16,237 bases of DNA from Candidatus Rifleibacteriota bacterium (GCA_022704885.1 JAKJFO010000085.1:1-16237), one strand, 5' to 3'; counted from the first letter of the stretch, positions 1 to 7,330 are shown. Translations and numbers: made by a program. The notes: generated by a model from the sequence alone, not told the origin.

Positions 1-149
1 AAAAACTTGAGACACAGACTCGATGGGGAAAAAGCACCGGGATCTTTGTTGATCAGGCTACTGCCGACCTGTTGTCTGAAGAAACTGCAAAGGTCTGCAT
101 AACCAGTGAAGAAGTTCAGAGCATCTGCCTGGAGCTGACAAATGTCTGA
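1..149 (+). CDS. C-terminal end of an unrecognised protein (partial)
   Basis: The frame beginning at base 3 is open from the window edge to a TGA at 147-149 and encodes about 48 residues; the other two forward frames are stopped within the first 102 bases. The visible tail includes GIFVDQATADLLSEET and ends in LELTNV. It has no motif I recognise, so no function is given. Its stop overlaps the start of the following cyclase gene by eight bases (ATG at 142, TGA at 147), a typical sign of translational coupling. This overlap, together with the Glu/Ala-rich composition, is the main reason to think the fragment is real coding sequence. The 5' part of the gene lies outside the window. Confidence 0.6.
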   Translation, partial: KLETQTRWGKSTGIFVDQATADLLSEETAKVCITSEEVQSICLELTNV

Positions 150-2997
150 AGCCAGAAAAGTATTCACCAGCAGTAACCGGACACATAAAGGCAGGCTGTT
201 AGCGATCTGGCTGTTTCTCATCTTGTTACCGGCAATGTTTTTAATGGTTGCCTTCGACCTGATTCTGACAGACAGCGAAAAATACATCATTGACCGTTTA
301 AAAATCAGAATGCTCCAGGAAATGAGTGATTTCCGCAGCAAACTCAACTTCAGCCGAATGATCGAGCTGAGAATCCGGCAATGCGAAAGTGATCTGTCCA
401 GAAAAAGCTTTGATGCCGACAGTCTGGCAAAACTTGTCAACAGCAGGGTTCAGATACCTGTCAGCGCAGTTTTTTATCTGAATTCCGAAAAGCATGAAGT
501 CTCAAATTATTTTTCAGAGCCGGTCAAACCATATTTTTCAATGACATCGCGCACCATGTTGCGAAATTATCTGGAAAGCCTTTCAGAAAGAATTCCAAAA
601 TCATCTTCGACCAACAATTATGGCAGAACAAAGAGTTCTTCTCGCTATTCACGCAGTATGAAGTATTTTCGCAACCTTTTCAGCGCTGCTGGAGAAATCG
701 AGGTGCAGTTGAATAGAGCAGTACGCTCGTTTTCAGGTAATGCTGAGCTTGGCCGTCTGATTTTCTATGCGATCCCTCTTGCAGATTCTGGCGCTGCCAT
801 AACCGTTTTCAGAGAATCAGACATATCTTTGCAGCAACTCGCCGAATTTGCCCGGACCAGCCAGCTTTTCCCTGATCTGCAACGCAGTTTTACCCTGTCG
901 AAAGAAGGCAGACAGGCTGTCTATATGCTGGAAAATGAAATGCAACATTTCGCATTCGATCAGCATGGGGCACTCGTAGTAAAGGCAATCGCTCCTGAAG
1001 AATTTCTTCTGCGCCTTGTCACCAACGGATCTCTTATGCCGGTAAGACTGACAGAAACCCTCGAAAACCTGCCCCTTTTACAGATTTCAGCGCCCGAATC
1101 ATCACAACGACACCCTCTGCGCGAAGTCACCGGTCAGGTAGAAAAGGCGAGTCTTTTTCTGATACTGGTCGCATCTATCGTTCTGCTGCGCATTTCTCTG
1201 TTTGGCTACGGCAGTGGTCTTAAAATTCGCAGCCGTCTATTGCTTTGTGTCATTGGCGCTTCGATACTGCCATTTTCTACATTCATCGCCAGCCTGGCTT
1301 ATCACGAACATTTTGCCGGTGAGTTCGAAAAATCAGAGATAGACCAGTATCTCAACCTGCAGCAGAACTATCTCAATAAATCACTGAATGCCAGAATAGA
1401 ATTTGAAGAACGCAAAATGACTGAACTCGCAGAAACTCTGGGAAGGCTGAACTGGAATGAAGCCGACCAGCTTCTCAGCGAGTGGATAAAGGGCAGTGTC
1501 GCGGCATTGCTCTTGTACAGCCAGGATGAACGCGAAAAGATATATACGAATGATCCTGAAGAAACGCTTAATGAGACAGAACAGAGCATGAAAACAATCA
1601 GCTTCATGTCGATCAGAAATGCGATCAGGCCGATTTCTGAAACTCCACAAGGCTCGCAGGGCAGTGTCGGCAGCATCGGCATTAAGGTTAAAGGGCTTGG
1701 CGTAATTCTCGAAAACGTCGGCCGGCTGCAGGAAACTCTCTCTGACAACGCGGTTACCTTGTTTTCAGCATTCCCGGTTTTTGCTGAGAACAGACGCTTC
1801 GACGCGCCTAAATCACTTATTCTGATAAAATACTACACAGCAGACCTGATCCACGACTTTCTCAAAGCGCATCCTGAATTCATCAAAAGCGAAATCAGAG
1901 GGAACTATCGCGTTCAAAGCTGTTTTATTCCAATCAAGCAGGCTTTTCGACTGCCGCCAGATCAGGATGCCATATGTGACCCGGATTTTTCACCAGCCAG
2001 ATGGTCACAGCTCGCCCGCCATGTTCTGCACAACCGTTCTACCGCATCATGGTCTGATGCTGATTCTGCAGCGGTAGCCAGCTTTCATAACCGGCTGCAA
2101 TGCATAATAATTCATACGTCAGAGCGTGATGGTAATCAGACCTCGCTTAGCGCTGCTGTTTACCTGCCGGCGTTGATGTATTTCCTGCTGATGGTGACAA
2201 CGACTGTCATCTTCATGGCAAAAGTTCTGATTGAGCCAATCGACATGCTCAAACGTGGTGCCGGGCTGGTTGCCGCCGGCAACTACCAGCATCGAATTGT
2301 ATACAGGTCCGGCGATGAGTTTGAGCCGCTGACAAGTTCATTTAATGAGATGACCACCGGTCTCTATCAACGCGAACTGCTTGCCAGCTATGTTTCGCAG
2401 GATGTCATTGCCGAAGTCAGCAGCGATGTGACGCTGATACCCGGTGGCAAGCGGGTTGAAGCCAGTGTTGTTTTCTGCGCACTGAAAGAGTTCAAAGAAC
2501 TCAGCCTGCAGGCGAGCCCTGAAACGATAGTTGCGACGCTCGGCCGGCTCATCGAAGTCGCTGATAAAACTGCGGTAAACCATGGCGGCGTCATGGACAA
2601 ACTGGTCGAAGACACGGTTATGCTGGTGTTCAGGCAGCACAGCAGCGACAACGACCATGTAATCTCGGCCTGCCGGGCTTCTCTCGAAATCAGCCGCGCC
2701 TTTACCGATGCCGGTGCGCCGATAAAAGTTGCCATCGGTATAGCCTCGGGGCCGGCAGTATCAGGAAAAATCGGCTCGAGAACCGGCAAACTGGACTTCA
2801 CTCTGATCGGCAACCCGGTTAACCTGGCAGCCCGCCTCAAGGCCCAGGCTTACAAAGCTGAAAATACTGGCATCATCGCCTGCCCGACCACGATCAGGCT
2901 GCTGAAAGGTCAGGCCCGCCTGCGTTTTATCGAGCGTACAGAAATAAAGGGAAGGTCACGAACCTTCCCTCTCTATGAGCTGATGGAAATGCGCTGA
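142..2997 (+). CDS. Membrane HAMP-domain class III adenylate/guanylate cyclase, possibly degenerate
   Basis: This is a 951-residue membrane protein. Predicted order: TM1 (about 19-41), a large extracytoplasmic region (42-335), TM2 (336-355), a short basic loop, TM3 (365-387), a second extracytoplasmic region (388-670), TM4 (671-697), a HAMP-like linker (about 697-750) and a C-terminal class III nucleotide cyclase domain (about 770-951). This topology puts HAMP and cyclase in the cytoplasm, as expected for a sensor making cyclic nucleotide. Visible active-site residues are K820 and D824 (DKLVED), T887 at the substrate-selecting position (KLDFTLIG), and N894 and R898 (VNLAAR). Thr at 887 suggests the class IIIb subtype. 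The first metal-binding Asp, normally in an FxDI motif, appears to be A780 in FCAL, so catalysis may be weak, depend on a partner, or be lost. Start: ATG at 142 with GGAG seven bases upstream, overlapping the preceding gene. I do not recognise the two sensory regions. Confidence 0.88.
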   Translation: MSEARKVFTSSNRTHKGRLLAIWLFLILLPAMFLMVAFDLILTDSEKYIIDRLKIRMLQEMSDFRSKLNFSRMIELRIRQCESDLSRKSFDADSLAKLVNSRVQIPVSAVFYLNSEKHEVSNYFSEPVKPYFSMTSRTMLRNYLESLSERIPKSSSTNNYGRTKSSSRYSRSMKYFRNLFSAAGEIEVQLNRAVRSFSGNAELGRLIFYAIPLADSGAAITVFRESDISLQQLAEFARTSQLFPDLQRSFTLSKEGRQAVYMLENEMQHFAFDQHGALVVKAIAPEEFLLRLVTNGSLMPVRLTETLENLPLLQISAPESSQRHPLREVTGQVEKASLFLILVASIVLLRISLFGYGSGLKIRSRLLLCVIGASILPFSTFIASLAYHEHFAGEFEKSEIDQYLNLQQNYLNKSLNARIEFEERKMTELAETLGRLNWNEADQLLSEWIKGSVAALLLYSQDEREKIYTNDPEETLNETEQSMKTISFMSIRNAIRPISETPQGSQGSVGSIGIKVKGLGVILENVGRLQETLSDNAVTLFSAFPVFAENRRFDAPKSLILIKYYTADLIHDFLKAHPEFIKSEIRGNYRVQSCFIPIKQAFRLPPDQDAICDPDFSPARWSQLARHVLHNRSTASWSDADSAAVASFHNRLQCIIIHTSERDGNQTSLSAAVYLPALMYFLLMVTTTVIFMAKVLIEPIDMLKRGAGLVAAGNYQHRIVYRSGDEFEPLTSSFNEMTTGLYQRELLASYVSQDVIAEVSSDVTLIPGGKRVEASVVFCALKEFKELSLQASPETIVATLGRLIEVADKTAVNHGGVMDKLVEDTVMLVFRQHSSDNDHVISACRASLEISRAFTDAGAPIKVAIGIASGPAVSGKIGSRTGKLDFTLIGNPVNLAARLKAQAYKAENTGIIACPTTIRLLKGQARLRFIERTEIKGRSRTFPLYELMEMR
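2948..2970 (-). terminator. Candidate intrinsic terminator of the deoxyhypusine synthase-like gene, inside the cyclase 3' end
   Basis: A nine-base perfect inverted repeat (AGGGAAGGT at 2948-2956, ACCTTCCCT at 2962-2970) encloses a five-base loop. Read on the minus strand it starts about 38 bases after the synthase stop and is followed by TTATTTCTGT, a U-rich tail. Read on the plus strand it lies within the cyclase coding sequence and has no T tract, so it only makes sense for the minus-strand gene. Confidence 0.5.
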
Positions 2998-3007
2998 GCG
3001 CTAGTCT

Positions 3008-3982
3008 TTACCAGCCGAGAATGTAAGCGAAAATCAGCGGCGCCACGATAGTTGCGTCTGATTCGACGATATACTTCGGCGTATTGATGTCGAGCTTGCC
3101 CCAGGTGATTTTTTCATTGGGAACGGCACCAGAGTATGAACCATAGCTGGTAGTCGAATCAGAAATCTGGCAGAAGTAGCTCCAGAACGGAATCTTTTCC
3201 ATTTCGAGGTCCTGATACAGCATCGGCACGACGCAGATCGGGAAATCACCGGCAATACCGCCGCCAATCTGGAAAAAGCCAACGCCCTTGCCGCCTGAAT
3301 TCTTGATATACCAGTCAGCCAGCCACATCATGTATTCGATGCCACTCTTCATGGTCGAAGGCTTGAGGTCACCCTTGATGCAGTAAGACGCGAAGATGTT
3401 GCCCATGGTCGAGTCTTCCCAGCCGGGCACGATGATCGGCAGGTTCTTCTGTGCGGCTGCCAGCATCCAGCTGTTCTTCGGGTCGATTTCGTAATACTGC
3501 TCGAGCACGCCCGAAAGCAGCATCTTATACATATATTCATGCGGAAAATAGCGCTCACCTTTGCTTTCAGCTTCTTTCCAGATTTTATAAATATGAGCCT
3601 GCAGGCGTCTGAAAGCTTCTTCTTCGGGAATACAGGTGTCGGTAACCCGGTTCAGGCCCTTTTCGAGCAAATCCCATTCGTCTTTCGGGGTCAGATCACG
3701 ATAATGCGGAACCCGGCGATAATGCTTGTGAGCTACCAGGTTCATGATGTCTTCTTCGAGGTTAGCACCAGTACAAGAGATGATCGCTATTTTATCCTGC
3801 CTGATCATTTCTGCAAGTGACTTGCCGAGTTCGGCTGTGCTCATGGCGCCAGCCAATGTTACCATCATTTTTCCGCCTTCTTTAAGATGCAGGCAGTAGC
3901 CTTTGGCGGCATCGACCAGGGCAGCCGAATTAAAATGCAGGTAATGTTCTTCGATGAACGAGGTTATAGTGCTATGAGTCAT
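3008..3982 (-). CDS. Deoxyhypusine synthase-family protein (bacterial type, possibly polyamine biosynthesis)
   Basis: The 324-residue protein matches the deoxyhypusine synthase fold family, NAD-dependent enzymes that transfer an aminobutyl group from spermidine. The best landmark is SGAVPNEKITWGK: K296 aligns with the human catalytic Lys329, W294 with Trp327 and E290 with Glu323. The glycine motif GGGIAGDF starts at 240; there D246 stands where human His288 should be. Tyr280 and Tyr283 replace Asp313 and Asp316. Bacteria lack eIF5A, so hypusine synthesis is unlikely. Some bacterial homologues are annotated in homospermidine/polyamine synthesis (SpeY); this is possible here but not shown, since no other polyamine gene is nearby. 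Start: ATG at 3982, with AGGAGA six bases upstream. It is divergent from the exporter operon and convergent with the cyclase, ten bases away. Confidence 0.85.
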   Translation of the reverse strand: MTHSTITSFIEEHYLHFNSAALVDAAKGYCLHLKEGGKMMVTLAGAMSTAELGKSLAEMIRQDKIAIISCTGANLEEDIMNLVAHKHYRRVPHYRDLTPKDEWDLLEKGLNRVTDTCIPEEEAFRRLQAHIYKIWKEAESKGERYFPHEYMYKMLLSGVLEQYYEIDPKNSWMLAAAQKNLPIIVPGWEDSTMGNIFASYCIKGDLKPSTMKSGIEYMMWLADWYIKNSGGKGVGFFQIGGGIAGDFPICVVPMLYQDLEMEKIPFWSYFCQISDSTTSYGSYSGAVPNEKITWGKLDINTPKYIVESDATIVAPLIFAYILGW

Positions 3983-4022
3983 GGCAATCTCCTGTTTTCG
4001 CGGGTCGCGATGTTATTGCTGT

Positions 4023-4051
4023 AAAATACTCCATAACCGCTGACAAATCAA
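4023..4051 (-). promoter_or_regulatory. Candidate sigma70-type promoter of the deoxyhypusine synthase-like gene
   Basis: On the minus strand TTGATT (4046-4051) and TATTTT (4023-4028) are separated by exactly 17 bases, each matching four of six consensus positions. The predicted transcription start leaves a leader of roughly 35-40 bases before the ATG at 3982. It lies just beside the hexamer array at 4062-4097. Confidence 0.4.
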
Positions 4052-4061
4052 CAGCGCTAAT

Positions 4062-4097
4062 CGATTACGATTACGAACACGATTACGACAACGAATA
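4062..4097. repeat. Hexamer array, six units of CGATTA-like sequence
   Basis: Six contiguous six-base units, all beginning CGA, fill these 36 bases. Units 1, 2 and 4 are exactly CGATTA; the others are CGAACA, CGACAA and CGAATA. The array sits in the divergent intergenic region between the deoxyhypusine synthase-like gene and the ABC ATPase gene. A second six-unit array of the same type and orientation is at 5978-6013. The last unit forms part of AATAAT (4094-4099), a five-of-six match to a plus-strand -10 element, but no good -35 stands at the right distance. Confidence 0.85.
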
Positions 4098-4142
4098 ATG
4101 GTAATGTAGAAATCTCCTGCAGGCTTGCGTTATCAGTGATTG

Positions 4143-5165
4143 ATGAGTAATATGCCTGATATGAAAGAAGAGTCGCAGAAATACGTTATACTCACCCATG
4201 CCCTGAACCGCGAGTTCAAAGTCAGACAGAAAACTGAAGGTCTGGCTGCAAGCATACGCAATTTTTTTGCGCCTGATTACAAAACGGTTAACGCGGTAAA
4301 CCAACTTGAAATGCAGATCGGCCAGGGTGAAATCGTTGGTTTTCTCGGTCCCAACGGTGCCGGCAAAACCACTACGTTGAAAATGCTGTCTGGCCTTCTG
4401 GTGCCAACTTCAGGAACCATAGAGGTTCTTGGACACACCCCGTTCAGCCGTAACCACAATTTTCTGCGCAGCATTTCACTGGTAATGGGGCAAAAGCAAA
4501 ACCTCTGGTGGGATCTGCCGCCAATCGAGACTTTTGCGATTCACCGCCGCATTTATGGCCTGTCTGATCAGGAATACAATGAACGTATCCGCGAACTGGT
4601 CGAAATGCTCGAGATTGCGGACTGCCTGGAAACCCAGACACGCAAACTCTCGCTTGGCCAGCGCATGCGCTGCGAGCTTGCGGTATCACTGCTGCATCAG
4701 CCAAAAATACTCTTTCTCGACGAGCCAACTATCGGGCTCGACATACTGATGCAGAAAAAGATCCGCAACTTTCTGCTCGATTACCATCGGCGCTTCAAGC
4801 CTGCGATACTGCTGACTTCACATTACATGGACGATGTGGCGGCTCTCGCGCAACGGGTTATCGTAATCGACCACGGCACCAAGGTCTTTGACGGCTACCT
4901 CAGCGATCTCACCCACAAGCTGCATCCCGAAAAAATAGTATCAGTAGTGCTGAACAACGGTGAATTTGCCTGCAAGCCTGAAGAAGGCTGCCGACTGATC
5001 CATCAGGATGGCCAACATTACCGCTTTCTGGTGGAACGTAACCGGGTGCCGGAAATAGCGGCAAAACTCTACGCGACCGGCAATATCGCAGACCTCACCA
5101 TCGAAGACCCGCCACTTGAAGACCTGATCGGGCAATTGTTCACATCTGAGACCAGGAACAGCTGA
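4143..5165 (+). CDS. ABC-2 exporter ATP-binding protein (COG4586 type)
   Basis: This ATPase powers a small three-part exporter together with the two permeases that follow. Counting from the ATG at 4143 (340 residues), visible motifs are Walker A GPNGAGKTT (69-77), Q-loop Q117 in VMGQKQ, signature LSLGQ (169-173), Walker B LFLDEP (190-195) and the switch His227 (LLTSHYMDD). The stretch MGQKQNLWWDLP and a basic N-terminal extension of about 45 residues before the nucleotide-binding core are typical of the COG4586 group. The roughly 90 residues after the H-loop region form the usual C-terminal domain of this group. A TGA at 4137-4139 limits the start to TTG 4140, ATG 4143, 4152 or 4161; I chose 4143, though none has a clear Shine-Dalgarno. 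Related cyanobacterial systems have been linked to viologen/drug export; the substrate here is unknown. Confidence 0.9.
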   Translation: MSNMPDMKEESQKYVILTHALNREFKVRQKTEGLAASIRNFFAPDYKTVNAVNQLEMQIGQGEIVGFLGPNGAGKTTTLKMLSGLLVPTSGTIEVLGHTPFSRNHNFLRSISLVMGQKQNLWWDLPPIETFAIHRRIYGLSDQEYNERIRELVEMLEIADCLETQTRKLSLGQRMRCELAVSLLHQPKILFLDEPTIGLDILMQKKIRNFLLDYHRRFKPAILLTSHYMDDVAALAQRVIVIDHGTKVFDGYLSDLTHKLHPEKIVSVVLNNGEFACKPEEGCRLIHQDGQHYRFLVERNRVPEIAAKLYATGNIADLTIEDPPLEDLIGQLFTSETRNS

Positions 5166-5167
5166 AT

Positions 5168-5977
5168 ATGAACATATTCGCAGCCAGTGGCAAACTGGAA
5201 GTTCTGGCGGCCTATTTCAAGATCATTCTGACGTACCGTGGCATGCTGCTCATTCACGGACTGAGACTTTTATTGCTGCCAATGGTACTAGCTTCGGCCT
5301 GGCTCTCGATCGAAAAAACACCAGGCAACCCTTATGGCGATTCAGATTACCTGTTGTATTACCTGCTTGTACCTCTGATCATGAACCTCACTGACAGCCG
5401 CATCGTTTTCAAGTTTTCGCTCGCAGTCAAAGATGGCTCGCTCAACCGCGACCTGCTCAAACCCTTTCCCCCACTGCTGGGTTACCTGCTCGAAAGCATT
5501 GCCAACAACGCACTGCAGCTTGTCTACCTGATACCATTCAGCTTTGCATTCTGGCTGTTTGTACGTGACCGCATCGTTCTTACGCATCTGCAACCTTCTC
5601 TTCTGCTGTTCTTCCTGATTGCAATTATCGTCGGCTGGCTGGCGCGGCTGGTGGTCTCAGGTTCAATCGCGCTGTTCAGCTTCTGGATCGAAGACGTTAC
5701 GACTCTCAATCTCGTGCTTAATGGCGGGATCTGGGCGCTGCTCGGCGGCATGATCGTGCCGGTCGCGACTTTTCCTGAAAAGATCAGATACATTGCCGGA
5801 CTGCTGCCATACCGCTACATGCTGAGCTTTCCGATCGAGATTTTCAGCGGCCGTCTGTCGACTGCCGAGATTTACCAGGGTTTTGTAACAGCGATAATGT
5901 GGATTGTCCTGTTCTCGGTAATCATGCGCATCATCTGGAAAAGCGGATTGAAAACGTATACGGCATACGGGGGGTAG
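5168..5977 (+). CDS. ABC-2 exporter permease, COG4587 type
   Basis: A 269-residue polytopic membrane protein with about six hydrophobic segments, which starts two bases after the ATPase stop. The N-terminal YRGMLLIHGLRLLLLP, the segment SLNRDLLKPFPPLLGYL (the conserved 'L-L-(K)P' cytoplasmic loop of ABC-2 permeases), the late motif LLPYRYMLSFPIEIFSGRLS and the ending GLKTYTAYGG are characteristic of the permease that pairs with COG4586 ATPases. It should form the membrane channel with the second permease. A weak ribosome site (AGGA about 11 bases before the ATG) plus near-overlap suggest translation coupled to the ATPase gene. The substrate cannot be told from sequence. Confidence 0.88.
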   Translation: MNIFAASGKLEVLAAYFKIILTYRGMLLIHGLRLLLLPMVLASAWLSIEKTPGNPYGDSDYLLYYLLVPLIMNLTDSRIVFKFSLAVKDGSLNRDLLKPFPPLLGYLLESIANNALQLVYLIPFSFAFWLFVRDRIVLTHLQPSLLLFFLIAIIVGWLARLVVSGSIALFSFWIEDVTTLNLVLNGGIWALLGGMIVPVATFPEKIRYIAGLLPYRYMLSFPIEIFSGRLSTAEIYQGFVTAIMWIVLFSVIMRIIWKSGLKTYTAYGG

Positions 5978-6013
5978 CGATTACGATTACGATTACGAGC
6001 ACGCTTACGAATT
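5978..6013. repeat. Second hexamer array, filling the gap between the two permease genes
   Basis: Six six-base units starting immediately after the TAG stop at 5975-5977: three exact CGATTA copies, then CGAGCA, CGCTTA and CGAATT. With one extra T it occupies the entire space up to the ATG at 6015. It has the same unit, phase, copy number and orientation as the array at 4062-4097. The sequence contains no purine-rich Shine-Dalgarno, so the downstream permease gene has no visible ribosome-binding site of its own. Confidence 0.85.
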
Positions 6014-6014
6014 T

Positions 6015-6800
6015 ATGAGACAGATTTCAATAATACTCAATCTCTGGAAGGCGACGGTGATACAGGCGATGGAATACCGCGCCAGCTTTGTTTTTTCGAT
6101 AATCGCCAACTTCTTTGATTTTGTCTTCGGACTGCTGCAGTATCTGGTTTTTTTTACGGCGGCAAAAAGCATTGCCGGCTGGGAATCAGATCAGATGCTG
6201 GTTCTGTATGGTGTGTTCATGCTGGTTTTTGCACTGCATTTCATACTGCTCTACCCTAATCTGGTGGCCATGGGCGATATGGTTAATTCCGGCAATCTCG
6301 ATCTGCTGCTGACCAAACCGATAAACTCACAACTCGTCATATCGTTTCGCCGCATTTCGCTCGAAGAACTTGGCAGCCTTGGCACCGCGATGCTTCTGCT
6401 CGGCTGGCAGATCTATCGTGGCATCATCGTTTTTGACGTCGGAAACTTCGCGCTGTTCGCTGTCAGCATGATTTCATCGCTGCTTCTGGTATATTGCGTA
6501 TTTCTGCTGTTAATCAGCCTGGCAGTAATAATGGAACGCCTCGATAACATGTCGCAGCTGCTCTGGTCTCTGTTTGCATTGTGCCGCTATCCTAACGACA
6601 TCTACCCTGACCGCATCAGATATGCTTTTATAAGCTTTCTGCCGGTGGCTTTCATCGCGACGGTTCCTGCTTCGGTTCTGCTCGGACGCAGCGACAGTGC
6701 CATAGTCTGGCAGGGGTTTGTGCTGGCAGCCGCAGCCGTTCTGTTCTGCACCTGGCTGTGGCAACGAGCAATAAAAGCTTATACCTCAGCCGGCGGCTGA
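6015..6800 (+). CDS. ABC-2 exporter permease, COG3694 type
   Basis: A 261-residue polytopic membrane protein, the second permease of the exporter. The N-terminal AMEYRASFVFSIIANFFDF, the loop MVNSGNLDLLLTKPINSQL and the ending RAIKAYTSAGG fit the COG3694 family, which accompanies COG4587 permeases. It has about six hydrophobic stretches. The start at ATG 6015 follows directly on a hexamer array and lacks a Shine-Dalgarno. There is no upstream in-frame alternative, because the frame carries only the array back to the previous stop. Translation may rely on reinitiation from the upstream permease. The gene ends seven bases before the stop of the convergent minus-strand gene, with no clear terminator between them. 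Confidence 0.87.
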   Translation: MRQISIILNLWKATVIQAMEYRASFVFSIIANFFDFVFGLLQYLVFFTAAKSIAGWESDQMLVLYGVFMLVFALHFILLYPNLVAMGDMVNSGNLDLLLTKPINSQLVISFRRISLEELGSLGTAMLLLGWQIYRGIIVFDVGNFALFAVSMISSLLLVYCVFLLLISLAVIMERLDNMSQLLWSLFALCRYPNDIYPDRIRYAFISFLPVAFIATVPASVLLGRSDSAIVWQGFVLAAAAVLFCTWLWQRAIKAYTSAGG

Positions 6801-6807
6801 AACAGGG

Positions 6808-7251
6808 CTATTCGCTTTTTTTGCCAAGAGCTTCAGCGCGGGCCTTGAGTTTTTCCGGGAGAACAGGTGTCCAGCGCAGCTTCAAAAGATTTCCTTCATA
6901 TTTGCCATCGATAAAATAGTGGCGCCGAATTTCGATTCGTATTTCATTTTCGCCAACTGTACAAAGGTAACCATAGCTGTTGCACATGCTTTTGAGGAAA
7001 TTGTTAACCTGGTCCTTGCTCGTTCCAACATTGATGTCGCATGTCCCGACCAGCTCGAGTTCGGCAGAAGTCACGCGCTCGCCATAAGGTGGCATATCGA
7101 CATAGCGAATATTTTCGCCATCGAAGAGCCTGATGTAATATTTTTGATTGAACCACTGGTTGCCGAAGTATACGCCAACCAGCCCCAAAATGACGACGAA
7201 CAGAAGCACCAGACCGGCAAGCCCGGCTCTGCTGCCAGATTCAGGTTTCAT
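6808..7251 (-). CDS. Small membrane-anchored protein of unknown function
   Basis: A 147-residue protein with a short polar N-terminus, one strong hydrophobic segment (about residues 11-30, LAGLVLLFVVILGLVGVYFG) and a C-terminal domain of about 115 residues that is probably extracytoplasmic. It has three cysteines (71, 90 and 97); a disulfide is possible. The C-terminus is basic (KLKARAEALGKK). I do not recognise the family. Start: ATG at 7251 is preferred over the ATG at 7269 because GGAGG lies eight bases upstream of it, while 7269 has no ribosome site. It stands alone, convergent with the exporter operon, with a palindrome 59 bases upstream of the ATG. Confidence 0.72.
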   Translation of the reverse strand: MKPESGSRAGLAGLVLLFVVILGLVGVYFGNQWFNQKYYIRLFDGENIRYVDMPPYGERVTSAELELVGTCDINVGTSKDQVNNFLKSMCNSYGYLCTVGENEIRIEIRRHYFIDGKYEGNLLKLRWTPVLPEKLKARAEALGKKSE

Positions 7252-7309
7252 ACTCTCAGCCTCCAGCATTCTAAAACTGCTGCATCTATCGTCTAGATCT
7301 GCTCTTTAT

Positions 7310-7330
7310 TTTACGAGAAAATGTCGTAAA
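7310..7330. promoter_or_regulatory. Operator-like palindrome upstream of the small membrane protein gene
   Basis: Two perfect seven-base arms, TTTACGA (7310-7316) and TCGTAAA (7324-7330), flank a seven-base spacer. On the minus strand the second arm runs into TAAAAT, a five-of-six match to a -10 hexamer about 55 bases before the ATG at 7251. The arrangement suits a dimeric regulator binding over a promoter, but no good -35 is visible, so this is tentative. Confidence 0.35.

Noticed and set aside
4062..4097. CRISPR or coding (Asp-Tyr repeat) reading of the hexamer array
   Set aside because: There are no spacers, and the unit is only six bases; the repeat is not in a frame with a start and lies between genes.
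6786..6798. Small hairpin (CAGCC-GGC-GGCTG) at the end of the second permease gene as a terminator
   Set aside because: Five-base stem with no adjacent T tract on either strand; likely chance within codons.
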